Assembly (NCBI GenBank): GCA_033002965.1
Contig: JAURVB010012950.1
Span: 124,001-188,000, forward strand
Origin: Piper betle
Lineage: Eukaryota; Streptophyta; Magnoliopsida; Piperales; Piperaceae
Direction of reading: 5' to 3'
DNA length: 64,000 nucleotides
Made by a program: the position numbers and the translations under genes. The notes below the pieces were generated by a model, which was not told where the DNA came from, ran no database searches, and saw only the letters and a program-made list of their open reading frames with translations. Positions 13,200 to 23,246 of this stretch are shown one piece after another (the first letter of the stretch is position 1; every line of letters starts with the position of its first letter).

Positions 13200-14139
13200 A
13201 TACTAGGTATTGCGGGTGAGCTCACCAACTAGAATACGAAGCTCTACTCACCTAGGTCCATAGGACTCTCCCTCTGCTTGAGCTCTTCTTGACTCCCGTG
13301 TGTTGAGTTTAATTGTGTTTTAGATGTAGGACAGCATCAGCGATGTTTTATCGAATCCCTCTGATGTCAGGCCATTAAGCCGTGTTTTTTACTCAAAATT
13401 AATAAAACTACAACAATGTGATACAAGCTTCTTCCCTAAACCTATTATATAAGTACACATATTTCTACGGATTTAATGAATAAGAGAGTGCGAGTGGTAT
13501 TGAGATATGTATGGACCCCATTAGGACTCCTTCACACCCTGAGGTAGTGTGGAGTATGAGGGTATTGTGTAATGCAACACATTTTTAGAATTTGTGGCAC
13601 TAACTTAATCACTTCTTTTGCCAATTGAGTATCATGGTGAGTGCAATATGGAGGATGTGAGGGTATGAACATTGTATGTATTAATATGAATATTAGTTAT
13701 GCATGCACACCGACACTTCTTTAAGTATGTTTCTTTACCTCCACTGTGAGGCAATTCTGAAGTTCCTTATGTTTCTGTGGGTAATGGAATACCCATTTGC
13801 CATTTTGTACTAGTTATTTTTCGGACAAGTAACACTCGTTACTAACGTTTTTCATATTATATATGTAGGTTTTACAATCCTGAGTCAACTTTTGTGGGAG
13901 GACAGATAAACGCTACGCACACTTGAGCTTAACATAGTTATTTTCTTTCTTACTTCCGTTTATGTTTGATGGTTTTTGATGCATATTTAACATTGTCTTC
14001 CATTCTCATTATGCCAAGCTGGTTATTTTCGATCAATTTTGTTGTTCAAGTCTTACCGACCAATAAATTTAAACATGATTCAACTCGATCGTAACATTTC
14101 TTATTTGGTTCTTAGGTGAACTGAAATCGGGGAGTTATA
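13200..14139 (+). repeat. LTR-A fragment, 3' third
   Basis: Carries the downstream landmarks in order: 'gtgttgagtttaattgtgtttta', 'ggacagcatcagcgatgtttta', 'ctattatataagtac', 'gcgagtggtattgagatatgtatgg', 'gtaacactcgttactaacg', and the end 'gaactgaaatcggggagttata'. These match 31080-31925 and 48820-50088. Just beyond, 14150-14187 looks like a reverse-strand LTR-A terminal inverted repeat, so two copies meet here. Confidence 0.6.
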
Positions 14140-14187
14140 TGATTGGTTTTGATTATAAAACCCTGACTCAGTTCGTGGATTTTACAA

Positions 14188-15239
14188 AGGCGAGCTACTA
14201 ATGCTCAAGCATAAACCATTATACATACAGAAAACAAGCCACATACCACCGCCATTACTAATGCGCAAGCTAGGTAAGTGCCACAAGTTTCGAAAAGGCA
14301 TTGCATTATGTATGACCCGTAACATTACTGCATGTGGTTGAGGGAGTACCAACATGGCCTACATATCTTTGCACATCATGTCACATTCTCATCGTAAAAT
14401 CCACTTAAAAGTATACTTATACATATAAGGTCTAGGTAGGGGATTCATAATACAACTTTATGGATCTTATCATTTGAAAGCACATCAAAGGATCTTAACC
14501 TTGAAATTTTATTAATCTATTGAAAACTCGACCAAATGGTCTGGCCTTAGTAGGCTTTGACAAAGCGCTAATAATACCGTCTTGCCATAAAAACTTGACA
14601 AAACTTGTTCACATAGTCAATCATAGAGATAACAACAGACCTAGTGAGTAGAACTCCTCGACCAACAACGGTAAGCTCTCTTTGCGTATCCTAATCTTGA
14701 AATGAACTAAAGTCAAACTCTATTTATACATGCACACTAGGCAAAGCCTCACTCATATATATTCACACATTCATACATATCATACATGGCATAACATACA
14801 TTGCCTATATATGTTTCACTCTTAATAAAGTTAAAGTCTTTTACTTGGGTTTAAGGGGTGAAATACATAATTAGGGTTCTTTGCAATTAACCCAACCCAT
14901 GCCATTTACTTAGCTTAGTATGGTTGTCTAAATTAGCTTAATTAATTAACCAATTAAACGGGTTTAGAATGGGCTGAAACTTATTGGGTTTAATCCTAAT
15001 AGGCTTAGGTAGCATCCTACATTTTATGGAAGTTTAGAACAATGGGCTTACTAGGTTCCTAGGCCCATAAACATAATGGGTTGTTTTTGGAAACTAGGGA
15101 TTTACCATACACACTTATTTTGCTCGACTTGGTTCAAGGGCTTCTGGCATTCTAAAAATATCAAGCAAATTACAATAGATTCCTAACACCACTACCAAGG
15201 CTCTTGCAAAATATTGGACTCAAAAAGACTATAGAGAAA
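14188..15239. other. no gene seen
   Basis: AT-rich, with several 'gggttta'/'gggctta' words and no coding or RNA signal that I can identify. Confidence 0.35.
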
Positions 15240-15392
15240 TGTAACAACCCCACACTAAGTGCACCATAATGGGCCTAAGTAATTTCTTTAAAAATGGTTA
15301 ACCAAGTTAAAGATTTATAATCCATTCCCACTTATAAAAATGATCTTATCCTAGTAGATATTAGATGTAGGACTAAGTTGAGGGATCTCACA
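15240..15392 (-). mobile_element. TRIM solo LTR with AGAAA target duplication
   Basis: A 153-bp unit, TGTAACAACCCC...GATCTCACA, is the reverse complement of the TRIM LTR family at 39249-39404 and 7402-7553, with almost the same length. It is flanked by AGAAA at 15235-15239 and AGAAA at 15393-15397, a perfect 5-bp duplication. A lone LTR with intact flanks indicates insertion followed by LTR-LTR recombination. Confidence 0.85.
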
Positions 15393-15397
15393 AGAAA

Positions 15398-16905
15398 TCT
15401 ATAGTAAATCTAAAACACAAGCATATGTCAGTGGGATTTCTGGGCAAAACCCTATCACTTAGGATGGGAAATTTTGTTCATAGCCTTAATGGTGTCAAAA
15501 ATATTTGGAACATCACCAAGGTAGAGGGGATAGAAATAATAAGATGTGAGTAAAATTCTCGAGAATTTCACAAACTCTACAATATTTTCAATAGTAAAAT
15601 TTGACGCTTCAAACCTAGGTTTTCACCTTAAAGTTTTGAACACTTCCAAACCATGATTATTTTACCCGGCCAAATAAAATCCAAATGAGTCCAAACTTGC
15701 CCAATTTAAAGTAGACATTTATTCGAACATTTCATAATTTTATTGAGATTTTAAAAGTCGTATTAGTTGTTCGTTTTAATGCAATAATATTAACCTTTGT
15801 CACTATCTCAGAAGAAACAGAGAGCACAGTCTTTTATTTTATATTTTTTTCATATCATTAAACACATTTTCCTAGTCTTGTAATTTAGTGGTATGGAGAA
15901 AACACTAGATCTAAACATAGGAAAAGGATCACATCAAAATAGCATCACAACACAGACTTAAAAATCTAGCAACACAAATTTGGACATGCAAAACACATAA
16001 ACTATGCACTTTTTCCTATCATTTAGGTATAAAATAGGTAAAGAACATGTACGTGCACCATATGGACGTGTAGCTATATGAGTCAGATATGATAAAGCTA
16101 ATCACAAGTGTGCATGAAACTAATATCTTACAATGCAAAAATCATAACTTTTTATTTGAGCTCCAAAAATGCTCAAACCAAAATAAAAATGCGCATACAC
16201 ATTCAAGCAACACAGACATAGAAACACAGGAAAAAGAAAGAAGAAGAAGCCTTACCTTTAAAAGAAGATTATGAGGAGGATTTTAGGGCTTCCTACTCCA
16301 AAACCTTCAACTCCTATGGCCAAAGAGGCATGGAATGGCCTGGAAATTATATGAAAATAAAGAAGAAGGGTTTGGTGATGAATAGGGGCACAGAAGAAGA
16401 AGAATGGGTGCAAGGGCACTGGTTACTGATGACCGCCTAGCCAACCAATGGAAATTGTCTCCCACTTAAAAAGGTCTCAACGCAAAGGTGCTAGCCAGGT
16501 GCAAGGGCACTGGCTGCTGGCTCAAAAGCACTAGCCTGGCACAAGGGTGCTAGAATAGAAAAGAAATTTTGTGAAAAAAAGCTAAAAATGAGGCACATCA
16601 TGGGCATAAAGACCTTGTGGCAGCGTCTTGGTGTCTGTGGTCTAAACTTGAATGCCAAATTCAACACGAACACACCATGCACACACACCAAACTGATGAA
16701 ATGATTATTGACTTGTGGGACGCAGTCCTAAGGTCTATTTACCATATATTAGATCCCATAAATGAAGTGACTAGTTGAGACATCCACATGCTTAACTAAA
16801 CATAACTAGCACCGCGACTACGTGTGCCTCGTCGCTCATATTAGTACCATACATACTGAACATAATGGACTCGACACGGTTTACAAGTGAACTGTGACTA
16901 AAACC
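15398..16905 (-). repeat. probable reverse-strand LTR fragment
   Basis: The right edge at about 16876-16905 has an inverted repeat (ACGGTTTA...TAAAACCGT) preceded by wording like the edge of the 7954-11038 copy ('catactgaacataatggactcgacacgg'). The rest is AT-rich with a purine-rich part (16215-16410) and repeated 'gcaagggcactgg' phrases at 16411-16550. Left edge and family membership are uncertain; there is no gene. Confidence 0.35.
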
Positions 16906-16926
16906 GTCTGCTCGTGTGAGTGAGTG

Positions 16927-16938
<12 letters not shown>

Positions 16939-16966
<28 letters not shown>
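16939..16966. repeat. (TG)n(TA)n microsatellite
   Basis: A GTGTGT run passes into an uninterrupted TA run. It forms the left flank of the first inverted-repeat element. Confidence 0.85.
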
Positions 16967-17134
16967 CAAATATTCTGTTATGCACTGCCATGTTTGGCAG
17001 CGCATGCTTTTGTGGCCGTTGGATCGAAATTCAACGGCCACTAATCTTTCCAAAGGATTTTCCCTCCCCCACTACCCCCGCCGTGCCACCCGCCACCACC
17101 GCTGTGCTCCCCGCCCGCAGCGCATAGCAGAACA

Positions 17135-17138
<4 letters not shown>
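16967..17138. mobile_element. short (TA)n-flanked inverted-repeat element
   Basis: About 170 bp between two TA arrays. The left end (TATTCTGTTATGCACTGCC) is repeated inverted at the right end (GGGCAGCGCATAGCAGAACA read on the other strand), giving imperfect terminal inverted repeats. It contains a small hairpin around 'gttggatcgaaattcaac'. It has no coding capacity. The layout resembles microsatellite-targeting MITEs such as rice Micron, but I cannot assign a superfamily. Confidence 0.6.

Positions 17139-17170
<32 letters not shown>
17139..17170. repeat. (TA)n microsatellite
   Basis: An uninterrupted TA run separating the two inverted-repeat elements. Confidence 0.85.
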
Positions 17171-17173
<3 letters not shown>

Positions 17174-18731
17174 AGGAAGACTATGATGTGCTACCCATTT
17201 TGGCAGCTCATCATACGCCGCCTCACAAGGGCTGTTGGATCTAATCCAACAGCCCTAATAAACCCCACCCCACCACCACCCCTACTCCCCCCACCTTGTT
17301 TTGTCAATCGTCCCCCTACCACTGCCTCCACGCCACGGCCCCCTATGACCGCCTCCATGCCACCCCATGCTGCGGCCCATCCGACTGATCCTTCACCGCT
17401 GTCTCCACAGTGCCCCCAGCTCGCCCACCAGCCCCTGCCACCACAGACCCACCCCCTGCCCCGGCCCATCCCCCACCCCCTACCCCCACCATCGTCCCTG
17501 CCCCCCTTTCTTTCTTCCAAATGCTGCCGCCCGCCGCCCCTACCACGACCGCCACCCACCACGACTCGAGTCAAGTAAAAAAAAATGAATTAATTCGTAA
17601 TAAAAACTTGATTCACTTCTGAATGGAGTCATTATTATGAAATAAATTTTAAAAAATAAATTTTATTGACTCGAGTCAATTTAAAAATTAAAAATATTAA
17701 AAACTTGACTCGAGAAAGGAGCGAGTCATAAGCGAATCTAGTTTTGATAAAAAAATTATTTTAATTTTTTAAAATTTATTTTGTAATATTGACACGAATC
17801 GAGACTGTGTATAGTTTTTATTTTATGCTATTTTATTTTTAATATTTTTAAACAAATAAAATAAAATATTCTAATAAATAAAATACTATAAAAAAATATT
17901 ACGAAATATAACTCAAAAAATAGAATAAAATATAGTAAAACACTAAAAAAATAAAATAATCGAGTTATAATAGATTATTTTATTTTATAGTATTTTATCC
18001 TATTTGTTTCACATTTTTATTTTGAAATTATTTTATTTTTTAAAAATATATTTTGTAATATTAACACGAGTTCGGATCGAGCCACGTTTTTATCACGAAA
18101 TTATTTTATTTTTTAAATTTATTTCATAATATTAACTCGAGTCGGGATACAGTCAAGTTTTCAAATTATTTCTTAATAAAAACTTGACTCGATTCCAACT
18201 CGAGTCAAGTTTTTTTATGAAATTATTTTATTTTTAAAAATCTACTTCGTAATATTAACTCGATTCGGGTTCACGTCATGTTTTTATCAAGAAATTATTT
18301 AAATTTTTTAATTTATTTCCTAATATAAACTTGAGTCGGTATCGTGCCAAGTTTTTATTACGAAAATACCCTCCCCTGTTTCTTCCCCGTTTGTTTTGGC
18401 GCGCCACCCCAGCCGGCGACCTCACTGCTGGGCCTTACTGGCCAACGATGTCACTGCCTTGGGGGTGGGTGAGCCCCCTAAGAAAGACGCTACGCCAGTA
18501 GGAGCAGGGGTAGGGGACGGCGGCTACGGGAGGGGGGGGGGGCTTGGCAGGTGGCAAGGCGGGGCGAGGCGGCGGGGCCGAGGGGGTAGTGTGAATAGGT
18601 GGGATGGGGGTGGGGTGGGGAAGTAAAAATGAAAAAGAAAATTGAGTGTGGGGCGTTGGATTTCGATCCAACGACCCACATTTGATGAGCTCATATGCGC
18701 TGCAAAACATGGCAGTACATAGCAGCAAAAT
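17171..18731. mobile_element. 1.56-kb (TA)n-flanked inverted-repeat element
   Basis: The left end (17171-17262: 'ctatgatgtgctacccattttggcagctcatcat', then a hairpin around 'gttggatctaatccaac') recurs inverted at the right end (18640-18731: hairpin 'gttggatttcgatccaac', then 'gatgagctcatatgcgctgcaaaacatggcagtacata'). TA arrays lie on both sides. Inside are a C-rich block (17263-17575), an AT-rich tandem array with GACTCGAGTC words (17640-18370) and a G-rich block (18375-18625), so the composition is itself roughly mirror-symmetric. No transposase is visible. It shares terminal wording with the short element to its left. Confidence 0.6.
17640..18370. repeat. degenerate tandem repeat with GACTCGAGTC words
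   Basis: Successive units of roughly 75-120 bp follow the pattern 'taatatt(a/g)acacgag..gtc..gtttttatcacgaaattattttatttttt'. Unit starts are visible near 17786, 18055, 18130, 18250 and 18330. Mirrored TTGACTCGAG/CTCGAGTCAA words recur at 17666, 17704 and 18188-18212. The last unit ends 'tttttattacgaaaatacc' and opens onto the G/C-rich block, as in the LTR-A and hAT-like copies. Confidence 0.65.
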
Positions 18732-18750
18732 CATATATATATATATATAG
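18732..18750. repeat. (TA)n microsatellite
   Basis: A short TA run forming the right flank of the 1.56-kb inverted-repeat element. Confidence 0.8.
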
Positions 18751-18751
18751 T

Positions 18752-18859
18752 TTTGTTTCCGTAAGGTAGGTAACTCCCACTTGCTAGTTTGTATTCGTTA
18801 CTTTGGGGCCATTAACACTAATGACGTTCTTCCTATTATATATGTATACTTAGTGTTCT
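18752..18859 (+). repeat. LTR-A tail fragment
   Basis: Matches the late LTR landmark 'tattcgttact...cactaatgacg...ttatatatgta' found at 31600-31660 and 49510-49558. It is cut on the left by the TA-flanked element and on the right by the next LTR start. Confidence 0.55.
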
Positions 18860-21244
18860 TGTAGAACCCAGCTTCAGGTTATGGTTTTACCCGATTGTAG
18901 TTTTCCCCAGTTTGGATCAGCAATTCGACGAGTTTGAGCCAGATCAATTTTTAAACCATGAGTATTGTGCCCAAATGGCCATATGAGCATGGTATGGTGG
19001 CAGAGTATACCCAACATGTAGATGATAAAAACATGAGTTATCATTATACATAGATGATTTGTATGAGTTAACGAGGGTTTTCAGCCAAGATTTAGGTCGT
19101 TCTAACTTTTAATTTCCGTTTGGTATTTTTCAGGGTATCTTATTTTCATGAATCATATGGATTTTAGATCACCGGATTGTCCCCCTGTGGGCCCAACTTG
19201 TTTGAGTCATAAATTTTCATCCGTTGAGTTCGAGGTTCAAGGCCCATTTAACTTTCTTGCCTCGATTCCCGCCTATAAAGTCACTTTTAGGACTCGAGTC
19301 AGTTTTGACTTTAGACGGACTCAATCCAAGGCTTCTATCTAAATGTTAGGTGGGTCCCACTAGACAACTAATTGTTGGATGTTCAAATCATGCCACATGG
19401 TAAGATCTGAGCCATCCACATCAACCATATCATTCTCCATTTGATTTTTAGTGACCTTCCAACGATTTTCAGTGATTTACACCCGTAACGCCCCCGCCAC
19501 TTTGGCTCGCCGCTAGTGAATCTCCAGCCCACCCCGGCCACTGGGTCAGCACTCTTGTGACTCGCACGCAACTGTCTTTCTATATGTACCTCTCCCGACC
19601 ACTAGCACTGCCACCGACACCACCGACAATGTAGTTTTTACCACTATTGGAAAAATTGTCCAATTCCCTCGGAAGCGGCCAATTTAAATCAAATGGGGTG
19701 GAATCCAATTCAAATATGGGGTGGAATTGGTTTTGTGTAAATTACTAAAATACCTTTGGTTTTATATTATATAAATTATTTATGCATGGGCAAAATAGGA
19801 ATTTAAAATTTACAATGATAGAAATACCCCTTGCTCTCCCTCCACCGCTACTGCTGCCCCTTTGCTTTGGCAGGGCGGGGCGAGGCCTGGGGGGGGGCGC
19901 GGTGGGGGCGGCGGGGGACGGATCGGGCCGACAGGACTATGGTGATGCGGTGGGGTGGAGCTAGTTGGGGGAGGGGAGTCTGGGTGTGGTGGGGCAGCGG
20001 GAGTGGCATTCTCGTAATTAAAAGTTGACTCGAATCTGACTCGAGTAAAAAATAATAATTAATTCAAAATAATTTTAAAAAATCCAAAAAATGGTAAAAT
20101 ATCATAAAAATAATACACACATTAATATGAAAATGACATCAATATTTAATTTTTATATATTTATGTTATGAGCTGTCAAATTATTATATTGACTAATTCA
20201 GATCGATTCAACTCAACCGATTCATGTCCGATTTAGACTAATTCCGATTCCGATTCTGACTCCCTCAAAAACTGATTCTGATTCTGATTTCGTTTTTTGC
20301 AACCATGGATTTTACAACCATTTTCTAGCGGTTGTACGAGCCATTTTCCAGTGCCAGCGAGCCACCTACAGTCAATATGACAACCCACACAACTTCATCT
20401 TGGCGAGATCTCTATTTTGAGACCACCCACAATCACCACCGCATTTGCAGCACATGGCGGCAATACTGCCACTTTTCGGCCATTTTTTGGCCAGCTATCA
20501 GGCGGACTCCACTAATTGCCACCACCCTCATGTTCCACATCACTTGGGCAGTAGATCCCAACTAGCGGTAACCCTAGTTGTGCCGCAATCTATGTTTTCT
20601 AGCAACGGGCACCAGACGCCCCATCCGACTCGTTTGCCAGTGTTTGCTTCCGCCTCCTTGCTTTCGTGTTCGCCTGATCGTGCTCGAGTCCGCCAGTTCG
20701 AACCCTTCTCCGTGTCCACCAATCTAGGCCAGCCCAGCCGACCTAGCCCAGCAGTTTATTTAACCTAGACCATGCTGACTTATCTCAACTCGGTCTGGTT
20801 CAACTCAGTTGACCCGGTTGAGTCATTTTTGGACCGTTTCCATCCATTCTTACATCGTTTTTAATAATTCGAGAACCCTTATATTAGTTTAGATGTATAT
20901 TCACATGATTTAACATATTTGGATGTTATAATTATTTTATTATTTGTTATTTTATTTATTTATTTATTTATTTATTTATTATTCATTTCTTATTATTCGT
21001 GTATTTAATGATTATAATGCATGTTTATATGATTATTTATTATTAATAATGATATACTTATTTATTAATATTAGTCTTGTTCATGTTTACTAAATTGTAT
21101 TTATTTATTTATTTATTCATATATTTGTTTGTTCATGTGTATGTTATTATTTAATTGTATTAATTATGTAATCTTGTATTGTATAACTATGATATTATTA
21201 ATATTAATGATTAATGAGTATTAACTATTTATTATTTATTTATT

Positions 21245-21276
<32 letters not shown>

Positions 21277-21942
21277 TGTTTATTAACATGAGTATATATT
21301 GATATTTACTCATGTATTTATATAGTATAATTATATTATTATTTTATGATTAGAATATTATTTATGTTCATGTATTTATTATTTACCTAATTTTGTATGA
21401 GTATATTTATTTGTTTGTTATTTATTATTATAATGTCTCGGTTTGCATGCCAAGTGTTTAATTGTTGGCTTATTTAGCACTGTCTTATTTATTAAGATGT
21501 ATTGAAGATGTGAGCGCACACCACAATCATGTATTATATAAAGATGCCAGTATTTTACTTAGCAGTCGGTTTCGATGTAGGTTTCGGAGTCCGAACTCGC
21601 TGTAGATGTGCAAACACACTTGGAGCTTGGACCAACACGTTTATAGGACTCTTCCTTTGCTTGATCTCTTCTTGACTCCCAACATGTTGAGTTTAACCAT
21701 GTTTTAGATGTAGGACGACATCGGCAGTGTTTTAAGGAAGCTGTTGTACATCCTCCGTTGTTGGTTTTCGAGCTAAAACTCTAGAAAAATATGATATAAT
21801 TCTCTTCTATAAACCTATTATATAAGTACGTGCATTTTTATAGATTTCATGAATAAGAGAGTGAGTGGTATGGAGGTATATATGAACCGCACTAGTACTC
21901 CTTCAAACCTTGAGGTAGTGTGGAATATAGGTTAGGGTTTTA
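18860..21942 (+). repeat. LTR-A copy carrying a hAT-like insert
   Basis: Starts TGTAGAACCC...GGTTTTACCC (terminal inverted repeat) and carries the landmarks 'gagcatggtatggtggc', 'gtgggtcccactag' and a GC-rich block (19480-19640). This is interrupted by the hAT-like element at 19642-20307 and resumes at 20316 with 'gagccattttccagtgccagcgagcc'. It continues through the AT-rich middle to 'tagtgtggaata' near 21935, where it stops short of the usual end and joins the start of another LTR. Confidence 0.6.
19642..20307 (-). mobile_element. non-autonomous hAT-like element, copy 1
   Basis: The right end TTTTTTGCAACCATG is the reverse complement of the CATGGTTGCAAAAA end seen at 58940; such GGTTGCAAA-type termini are typical of hAT elements. 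It is flanked by GTTTTTAC (19634-19641) and GATTTTAC (20308-20315), an 8-bp target duplication with one mismatch, the hAT duplication length. The interior is homologous to the second copy (58939-59715) in opposite orientation: 'tcagaatcggaatcgg', the GACTCGAGTC module at 20011-20048 and a GC-rich block. It encodes no transposase. Removing the insert restores LTR-A sequence on both sides. Confidence 0.75.
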
Positions 21943-23246
21943 CCCAGTTCAGTTCTATATCGTGTCAGTTTGAACAAGTTTGAGCCATATAAACTTTCAG
22001 AATATGAGTATGGGGCCCAAATGGGCATATGAGCATGTTATGGTGGCTAAGTTTACCTGACATACACATGATGGCTTCACTTAGGCTACAATAGTGCATG
22101 AGTTATCAGTGTATACGCAAGGTATATATATGATTTTTATGAGTTAGCCAGTATTTTAGGCCTATGTCTAGGCCAATGGAGTGTTTAGTATCCATTTGGT
22201 ATTATCAGGGTATCTCATTTGCATGCAACTTAGGGATTTCAGAATACCGAATCACCCATGTGGGCCCAACCCAACTTGATTGAGTTGAAGATTTTTTCAC
22301 CTGATTGAATTGAGGGTTCAAGGCTCATTTAGCTTTCTTGCTTCGATTCCCACCTATAGAGTAACTATTTAGATTTGAGATAGTTTCAACTTTACACGGA
22401 GTCGATTCGAGCTTTTTGTCCATATGTACATTGCATATACCCAAAGGTGGGCCCCACTAGGTCACGAGCTGTCTGACATTCAAATAGTGTCATGTGGCAA
22501 GATTTGAGCCATCCACGTCAACCATGGCTTCACCATGTTACCTTTCGAGAGAATTTCCACAAGTTCAGAATTTACACCTATAGCGTCACTGCCACGGCTT
22601 ACGGCTCACGGCCGGCGAGTCTTCGCCTCCCCCCAACCATCGGACCGGCACCACCTTGACTGCCTCGTAGCAGGTTTTCCATTCGCACCACTCAAGACCA
22701 CCAGCGCCATTGCAGTTGCCACTACTTTATAGCTATTTTTCGACACCGGTGGCCGCGATCGCTATCGATGACCCCAGCCGCGCTGCTATCAACATTTTTT
22801 GGCGACGGGCAATGGCCACCCTGTCTGGCCCGTTTGCCTATCTTCGCGTCAACCTGCCTACATTCTTGTTCTACTGGCTGTGCCCAAGTCTGCTAGTCTA
22901 AGCCCGTGTTGTCCATCAGTCCAGACCAACCCAGCCGACCCAACCCATTTGTTTATTTAACCCATACCAATCTAACTTGGTCTAGTTCAGCTCAGTTCGG
23001 TCCAGTTCATCTCATTTTTAGCCGGTTTTCAACCGTTTCTCGAGTGATTTTGGTAATTCGAAACTCCCCAAATTAGTTTAAATGGATATTCGAATTATTT
23101 AGCATGTTTGGATGTTATGATTATTATTATTATTTGATTTATTTATTTATTATTTTTATTTATTTATTGCTATTCGTAGATTTATTGATTAGAATGCATG
23201 TTTATATGATTATTTATTACTAATAATGATATAATTACTTATTAAT
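21943..23246 (+). repeat. left LTR of degenerate element B, first part
   Basis: Begins within the terminal inverted repeat (GTTAGGGTTTTACCC) and runs parallel to the right LTR from 28955 ('gaatatgagtatg', 'gagcatgttatg', 'gtgggccccactaggtcac', GC-rich block 22560-22900, AT-rich part). It is interrupted at 23246 by a reverse-strand solo LTR and resumes at 25439. About 1.3 kb present in the right LTR (roughly 30500-31825) is absent, so a deletion preceded or accompanied the insertion. Confidence 0.6.

Noticed and set aside
11004..14139. A full-length forward LTR starting TATAAAACCCGTG at 11004
   Set aside because: The terminal inverted repeat reads similarly in both directions; comparison of the sequence to its left shows it is the right edge of the reverse-strand copy 7954-11038.
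16920..17186. Tyr/Ile-rich peptides
   Set aside because: Translation of TA and TG microsatellites.
17168..17578. 136-residue proline-rich frame and its Gly-rich antisense
   Set aside because: Low-complexity C-rich block of a transposable element; no domain and no expression signals.
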